Below, in pieces: positions 58,086 through 64,000 of a DNA stretch of 64,000 nt (its first letter is position 1; every line of letters begins with the position of its first letter). The stretch is taken from contig NC_059382.1 of NCBI RefSeq assembly GCF_019703515.2, positions 15,045,001-15,109,000 of the forward strand, in the 5' to 3' direction. The notes below the pieces were generated by a model. It saw nothing but the letters and a program-made list of their open reading frames with translations. It made no database searches and was not told the DNA's origin. A program made the position numbers and the translations under genes. The DNA is from Myxocyprinus asiaticus. Lineage: Eukaryota > Chordata > Actinopteri > Cypriniformes > Catostomidae.

Positions 58086-60103
58086 ACAAGAAAGTTGTTC
58101 CTTTTGGTTACATTTTACTTATTTAACAAAATCAGAGTAAGTGATTTCCGTGGTTGTTGTTACTGTATCATATATTCGGGTCGCGGGACAATGCCCATGT
58201 TCCCTGATGAAGTATCTGGGAATGTATTTACACTACTTACCTGCATATCTAAAGGGTGTTTTTTTATTAACTGCTGAGAAGTACGTTCTTTTTCAAATGC
58301 AGTGAATACTCTGACTCTATGTGATTTCGGACGCAGCTATTGACTTCACTTGATTTGTTCAGTCAATACACATAGGCCATTAAATTAACCTATTGAAAGC
58401 TATTAAAACACAAACACTTTTTACATATGTACAGCTTTGGAGTAGCTCTACATAAGTTGGGGAAAGGCCAGGCGGCAGTAGGAGGAATAAGTATGCCAAC
58501 CAGTTTGTAAGGCAGAGCATGCATGGTGGTATCTGTAAGTAATGTTGATTAAAGTACAGTGACTTCATTTGATTGGTTTGGTCAGTACACATCGTTCATA
58601 AGATAGTGAGTTTTAAAGGTTTGGGGACAGGCTTCAGCAAATGCTATGAGTCCCTGCTACGCCCAGCTCTCCGTGTCTTAATGCACAGTGGCCGATATGC
58701 CCCGGTGTGGATGTCAATGCCATTGAAAGTCATAGCAGGGAAAGTCACTGTTGATTATGATATAATCCTGCTTGCCACAGTTTTATAAAGCCACCCCAGC
58801 AATGCTCTTCTAGCCGCAGGGGCCAAGCTGGTCCACGCAATGTGTATTAGAAAGTCCTCAATTTCACACATGCTTACTCTTGAGTGAGTTTCGCATAAAG
58901 GGATTAGGAGGGAGGAAGTGCGAGGGAAATGGGATGTTAGACACCCTGCTTAATGGACTGATGGGCCCAGGCCAGTGTCCTTTCTATTTCCACCTCTCCC
59001 ACATCTCTGCTCTAGTGCACTGACACTCTAATCCACACTGCTCACTCTCCATGTACATCCTGGGTAGACACTAGGAACACAGGGAGGAGGGAAGACAAGG
59101 GCAGAGGGGCAAAGATATTTGTTAAACTCACTCCAAACACTGCCAGTGCCAAATGGTTTATCCTTTTTTTAAGCCTACATGAATTTGAACACCCTAAGAG
59201 GCTGTTCAGATTGAACTTGTTCTTGCACTGTAAAAATCTAGATGCAGCACAATGAATGAAACAGAACACAGGTTTCTTGAGCGTTATTAAAAGTTTAAGT
59301 TATATAAACTTGACAGTGTCTAAAAAACGCATTGCTTCTTTGATAGAGAGACATGGCGCAACGGTCCAAGACATCCATCCAGTGCATGTTTACACAGGAA
59401 AACAATTGTAAACAGTGTAAATGTGCACAAAAATAGGTAGGGACCTTCCCTTCCCCCATTATTTAAACTAATATAATTTTTTTAAGCTCATTTTACAGCT
59501 TCTTATGTTTATTGGTTTTAGAGGTATATAGGGAGGCTCCCTCCAAATCAGTGGAAGAACCCTCTCAGAAGAATAAACAAACAACGAGCAAGAGGATTTT
59601 AGTGGCTGAGCGGGGGAACGCTTGGATAGCCGCTCGTTCAGATGCTTGATGAGGGCTTTGATGAATGTGTTTTCTCCTGATAAAGAGAGCCGTGTCTGGG
59701 AACTTCATCGTTGGGAGGCAACCTCAGCTGTGTCATAGACTTCTCCTGGGCGCTGAACTGTGGGATGTGTCTTGGGAAAGGATCCGGATGAAGAACTCCT
59801 AGGATAAATGTGAGTGTGAGACGACCCACACAGAGTCGCTGGGGCATCAACACCGTGTCCCTCCTGTTTCACCCCACTCCCTCCCCTTCTTAAATCTTCC
59901 TCTCCCTGCTTGACTCTCTTCCTCTCTCTTCACCTTTTCTCATCCTCCTCTGTCACTTCCATCGTCCTTTCCTCCTCTTCTTCCACTTTTCACTGCTCTG
60001 ATATTGAGGGAGGTTAATCATGGCAAGGGGTCTTGACAAATTGTCTCCACAGCCCTGTGGAGATTGAGCCACCTGTGTCCCTCTGTTTGAACCCACTGAC
60101 ATG

Positions 60104-60150
<47 letters not shown>

Positions 60151-60393
60151 AAGTTTCAGAAAATAGTTAAGAATGGTGATTGTAATTTGATAATTGAAAT
60201 GGATGCCTATTGCATAATGATTAGACAGGAAATTGTGAAGTGGATTTTAGTGTGTTTGACTTTTAACTTCTAAGTTTTCTATAATTACAAAATAATTTTT
60301 TACATGATTGTTTTTACATACAATATTGCCAAGTATGAATACACAAACACACAAAAAGCAGTGACAGGAACAATATGTATAAAAATGTGCCAG
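58084..60393. other. 2.3 kb without a recognised gene
   Basis: No family motif in any frame. It contains a (CA)n run at 60105-60144 and a pyrimidine-rich tract at about 59870-60000. Confidence 0.5.
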
Positions 60394-60821
60394 TAATGCT
60401 AATTATCAAGGATGAGACCAGAGATCCAAGTGCAGAGGCAAAGTTAACAGAATTTATTAATAATAATACACAGCTGAGCTGGCGAAGCGTGTGGGAACCC
60501 GGCACCGACTGCAGCATGGAGATGGAGAGTGTGTTTGTAGGCTTGTGTGCATTGTGGTAGTGTGCAGCGCAGATCCGCGAGGAATCCTCTGGAGGAAAGT
60601 GTGTTCATTGGTGTGAGTGCATCGTGGAAGTGTAGAGGGATAACCGATGAGGAATCCTCAGGTGAAGAGTCGAGGCGAGCGAAGAAACCAACAGGAAGGT
60701 AACCACAATCCGGGCACTACGGCGAAGACTGGCAACCAATAGAGAAAACATGTAACAGGACCGACTAGGGCAGAGAGAGAGCAGTGAGTAACTAAACACA
60801 CAAAACAATCTAGCAGTGAAT

Positions 60822-61981
60822 AATGTACAGAGTTTGCTGTTTCGGAAGGAAATTGGTACTTTAGTTCACCAAAGTGGCATTCAGATGATCACAAAGTATA
60901 GTCAGGACATTACTGATGTAAAAAACAGCACCATCACTATTTGAAAAATTAAATTTTTGATGAAATCTTGACAGGCTCCATTTCCAGCAGTCATCACTCC
61001 AACACCTTATCCTTGATTAATCATGCTAAATTGCTAATTTGGTACTAGAAAATCACTTGCCATTATATCAAACATGGCTGAAAGCTATTGGGTTCATTAA
61101 ATGAAACTTAACATTGTCTTTGTGTTTGTTTTTGAGTTGCCACAGTATGCAATAGACTGGCATGTCTTAAGGTCAATTTTAGGTCAAAAATGGCAAAAAA
61201 GAAACAGCTTTCTCTAGAAACTCATCAGTCAATCATTGTTTTGAGGAATGAAGGCTATACAATGCTTCAAATTGCCAAAAAACTGAAGATTTCATACAAA
61301 CATGTATACTACAGTCTTCAAAGACAAAGGACAACTGGCTCTAATAAGGAAAGAAAGATATGTGGAAGGTCAGATGTACAACTAAACAAGAGGATAAGTA
61401 CATCAGAGTCTGTAGTTTGAGAAATAGACACCTCACATGTCCTCAGCTGACAGCTTCATTGAATTCTACCTGCTCAACACCAGTTTCATGTACAACTGTA
61501 AAGAGAAGACTCAGAAAAACAAAAAGAAAAGGTTAGAGTGGCCAAAAACACAGACATTGGACAACAGATAATTGGAAAATAGTGTTATGGATCTTAACCC
61601 CACTGAGCTTTTTGGGATCAGCTAGACTGTAAGGTGCATGAGAAGACAGCCACATCTATGGCAAGTGCTACAGGAAGCGTGGGGTGAAATGTCTCCTGAG
61701 TCTCTGGACAAACTGACAGCTAGAATGCCAAGGATCTGCAAAGCTGTCATTGCTGCACATGGAGGATTTTTTTGATGAGAACTCTTTAAAGAAGTTTAAG
61801 AAGTTCTGAACATTTCTTTTTCTTTTTTTTTTTTTTTTTAATTGTTATAGTAATTTTTCACGTTGTTAATGTCCTGACTATACATTGTGATCAGTTGAAT
61901 GCCACTTTGGTGAATAAAAGTACTAATATCTTTTCATAAGAGCAAAATCTGAACATTATTCCAAAATTTTGGCCGCCAGTG
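60822..61981 (+). mobile_element. Tc1-like element, both halves, catalytic core deleted
   Basis: Same family as 3074-3760 and 55722-56348. The left end keeps AATAATGTACAGAGTTTGCT but lacks the outermost TGG...CCAAAAGTTTGG part; the right end is intact to CCGCCAGTG at 61981 and followed by TA. It sits inside an LTR-like sequence. The interior keeps both ends of the transposase gene but not its centre. Confidence 0.85.
61190..61800 (+). pseudogene. Tc1-like transposase remnant without catalytic core
   Basis: The ATG at 61190 opens MAKKKQLSLETHQSIIVLRN, and the HTH continues (AKKLKISYKHVYYSLQRQR) to a stop near 61420. A degraded middle follows, then a jump from GGACAACAGATAATTGG to the C-terminal region (about 61600-61790; LDKLTARMPRICKAVI). 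The deletion endpoint differs slightly from that at 3380. The missing part would hold the first and second catalytic aspartates. Confidence 0.82.
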
Positions 61982-62166
61982 TATAGGCAGGAAACAAACA
62001 AGGGGCAGGTGCCAACAGCCAGCTGAAAGTTGGCATGATCCGCGTTCCCAATGAAACCATCAAGGTTCCCATGGAAATGCTGATTCCACGTGCCAGCGGC
62101 ACCTGAAACAAATGGAGAGAATGTAAACACAATTGAACAAACCTGTGGACTCACTGAGACCATGAC

Positions 62167-64000
62167 ACTAATAAAATGAACAGTGTACATTATGCATTAA
62201 TATAAAATAAAATAAAATAATTTATCATCTATCGCTAATGTAAGGAAGGAATGAGAAATTTAGTTGGTACATTGTAAATTATTGTGGCAAAAGTGTCTTT
62301 TATATTGGCATCGCTCATGTAGTGTCCTTTTATATGATGAGATTGTTAAACAGTTGAAGTCACACAGCATTTATATCAGACTTGTATCATAACCCCATTG
62401 CCACTGCTCAGAACATATAACTAAAACTGTGATAGATTCAGTTGCCAAACAATCATCTATATTCAAGTCTTAATAATTGTCACTGAGTACTAGTTAACTT
62501 TTAATAAGACGTCCTTAGAAAGATAATTTACTTGATAATCTTTTTCTGTTAAATCACATTGCATGGGACCTGAACAGTAATTTTTAAACAAATTGCACAA
62601 TTTGGTGCCCCAGTATGGAGTAGGTGCACTACGCAGACCGCATATAGGGAGTGGCAGTACTGGTCAGTAATTACATTGAAGATGAATAATACCAAGAAAT
62701 TGACCATTTATTCAGATTCAGGTCCCTTACCACATCTTTCACAGTTTTAGCAATAAATGCTTTTTGAGTTATTAATAAAAAATAAAAAAATGTAGGACTA
62801 TATCCTTTCTTATGCTGAGAACTTTCCTGTCCCATGACTTTTAAAAAATTAGTTTTATTTCTTCGATTATTTATCTTCTTTATCTTATTTACTGTATGTG
62901 TAAATCTGTGTTGGTTTGTTTGTATTTTTATGTTTTGGTTTTTTTTTAAATGTTTTTTTTATTTTTTATTATTATTTATTTTTCCTTTACCTGTACTTGA
63001 CTTTATGACTCAGTGATAGTATTCATACATTGTTGGATCTGTGTAATTTTGTACATCTTATTGAACATTTATAATGAACCTTCTGTTTCTCAACAAAACT
63101 AAATCCACAGTTTTAGCACAATATGTGGACTTTTCAGATGGTCTCTTACCACACCCTCCACACTCGAGTCCACAGTATTAGCATGTTTCAGCACAATGTG
63201 TGGACGACCCCTTACCCACCATATGGAAAATTTCCAACTTATATCAATGTTAAATTAACGATCTGGAACGATTTTGCCATGACGCCATCTCACCAGCTTA
63301 TGAGACAAATCGCATCACGTATTGATTCGTTACGGGACACATCATTTCATATTTAAATTCGGAACCAACCTGTATGAGCAAAGTGTGGATGCCAAAAATC
63401 GTGAGTTTATCGGGATAAATTGTAAATCGGGAGTACAGCAGGAAGAGGGGTGGAAAAAAAGGAGAAACCCAGTAAAATTGGGAGTGTTGGCAGGTATGAC
63501 TTATCCCCTAATCAGATAATTGGTCACTTAATAAAAAAGGATCTATTAGCTTTATAAATGCCAATTAATACCAGGAGCAGCCAGGTCTTTAAAAGTTGAT
63601 TGTTGATGAGGAATGTGATTGGTGCCTTCCCGGAGAGGCCTGAATTTCATAGGGAACATTCCAGAATTGTCATGGCCCAGCATATGCCTGTTTATAATGT
63701 GATATCTCCTGATATAGATAGGACTGATAAGATAAGCCAGCTCTTTTAATGTGATTTTTCATGCAGTAACACACTGTATTCAATTTAGATCTTTAGATTA
63801 TGTGCCTATTTATTTGTTTAAAATAGTTAGGGTTAGTTAAATTGTGCAAGCAGTCACTTTCACCCATCCACCATTTACATGTTGCATCCTTTTTTATCCC
63901 AAAGGTGTGTGACAGATGTTTTATAGTATACACAGTGATCTGGCAACTTGGAATTGTGTTTGATTAAATGTGAGCATTTTGAAGAGGAATTTGTCACAGA
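62167..64000. other. 1.8 kb without a recognised gene
   Basis: AT-rich sequence with T-runs. A pair of similar units (CCACAGTTTTAGCACAATAT with GTGGAC, and CCACAGTATTAGCATGTTTC with CACAATGTGTGGAC) at 63108-63206 is a small direct repeat with inverted GTCCACA ends. No coding motif was recognised. Confidence 0.5.

Larger units (their letters stand above)
60394..62166 (-). mobile_element. LTR-like sequence (minus strand) split by a Tc1-like insertion
   Basis: On the minus strand it starts TGTCATGGTCTCAGTGAGTC (62166), continues to 61982, is interrupted by the Tc1-like element, and resumes at about 60821 down to about 60394. AATAAA occurs near 60458 (TATTAATAAATTCTGTTAAC). An imperfect direct duplication of about 75 bases with GAGGAATCCTC lies at 60577-60660. 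No coding interior is adjacent, so a solo LTR is the simplest reading. The left boundary is uncertain and I see no convincing target duplication. Confidence 0.6.

Overview
The window looks like intergenic DNA from a teleost fish, most likely a cyprinid. The evidence is an AT-rich background with (GT)n and (TA)n microsatellites, tRNA-derived SINEs, several Tc1-like and hAT-like DNA transposons, fish-type DIRS tyrosine-recombinase retrotransposons, and Ty3/gypsy pieces. I found no intact host protein-coding gene, no rRNA and no convincing functional tRNA. Nearly every recognisable coding segment belongs to a transposable element, and all but one carry stops, frameshifts or deletions. The exception is an open gag-like frame in a non-autonomous LTR element.

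Layout, left to right. 1-3.08 kb: a degenerate DIRS-like element on the minus strand, running off the left edge and abutting half of a Tc1-like element (3.08-3.76 kb). 3.80-4.97 kb: a fold-back (palindromic) Tc1-like derivative. 5.0-6.3 kb: a SINE between two MITE fragments. 6.3-14.4 kb: mostly unannotated DNA with TTAA-ended and other MITEs, plus stretches that resemble conserved non-coding sequence. 14.42-16.50 kb: an LTR retrotransposon with two LTRs, a polypurine tract and a gag-like, proline-rich ORF but no pol. 16.78-20.49 kb: a second DIRS-like element (minus strand) with inverted terminal repeats and an internal complementary region. 21.1-24.3 kb: a TIR element, then a hAT-like element (8-bp target duplication) containing a solo LTR and a MITE. 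27.5-31.6 kb: a Ty3/gypsy element (minus strand) with its 5' LTR, gag, protease, RT, RNase H and a deleted integrase, lacking the 3' LTR. 32-40 kb: MITEs, PIF/Harbinger remnants, an LTR-like block and a hAT-like element split by a SINE. 41.7-47.3 kb: a large non-coding repeat with internal modules and a nested hAT-like element. 47.3-55.6 kb: sparse repeats, an L2-like tail and a young SINE with a 16-bp target duplication. 55.7-58.1 kb: a Tc1-like 5' fragment next to a nearly complete Tc1-like transposon with a broken DD34E transposase. 60.4-62.2 kb: an LTR-like sequence split by an internally deleted Tc1-like element. 62.2-64 kb: no recognised gene.

The elements do not form a pathway. The useful biology here is stratigraphy: which element inserted into which, which copies could have been mobilised by others, and how non-autonomous derivatives arise by palindrome formation, loss of the catalytic core, or loss of pol. 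Family names rest on motifs read by eye and general knowledge of fish repeats; no database search was possible.
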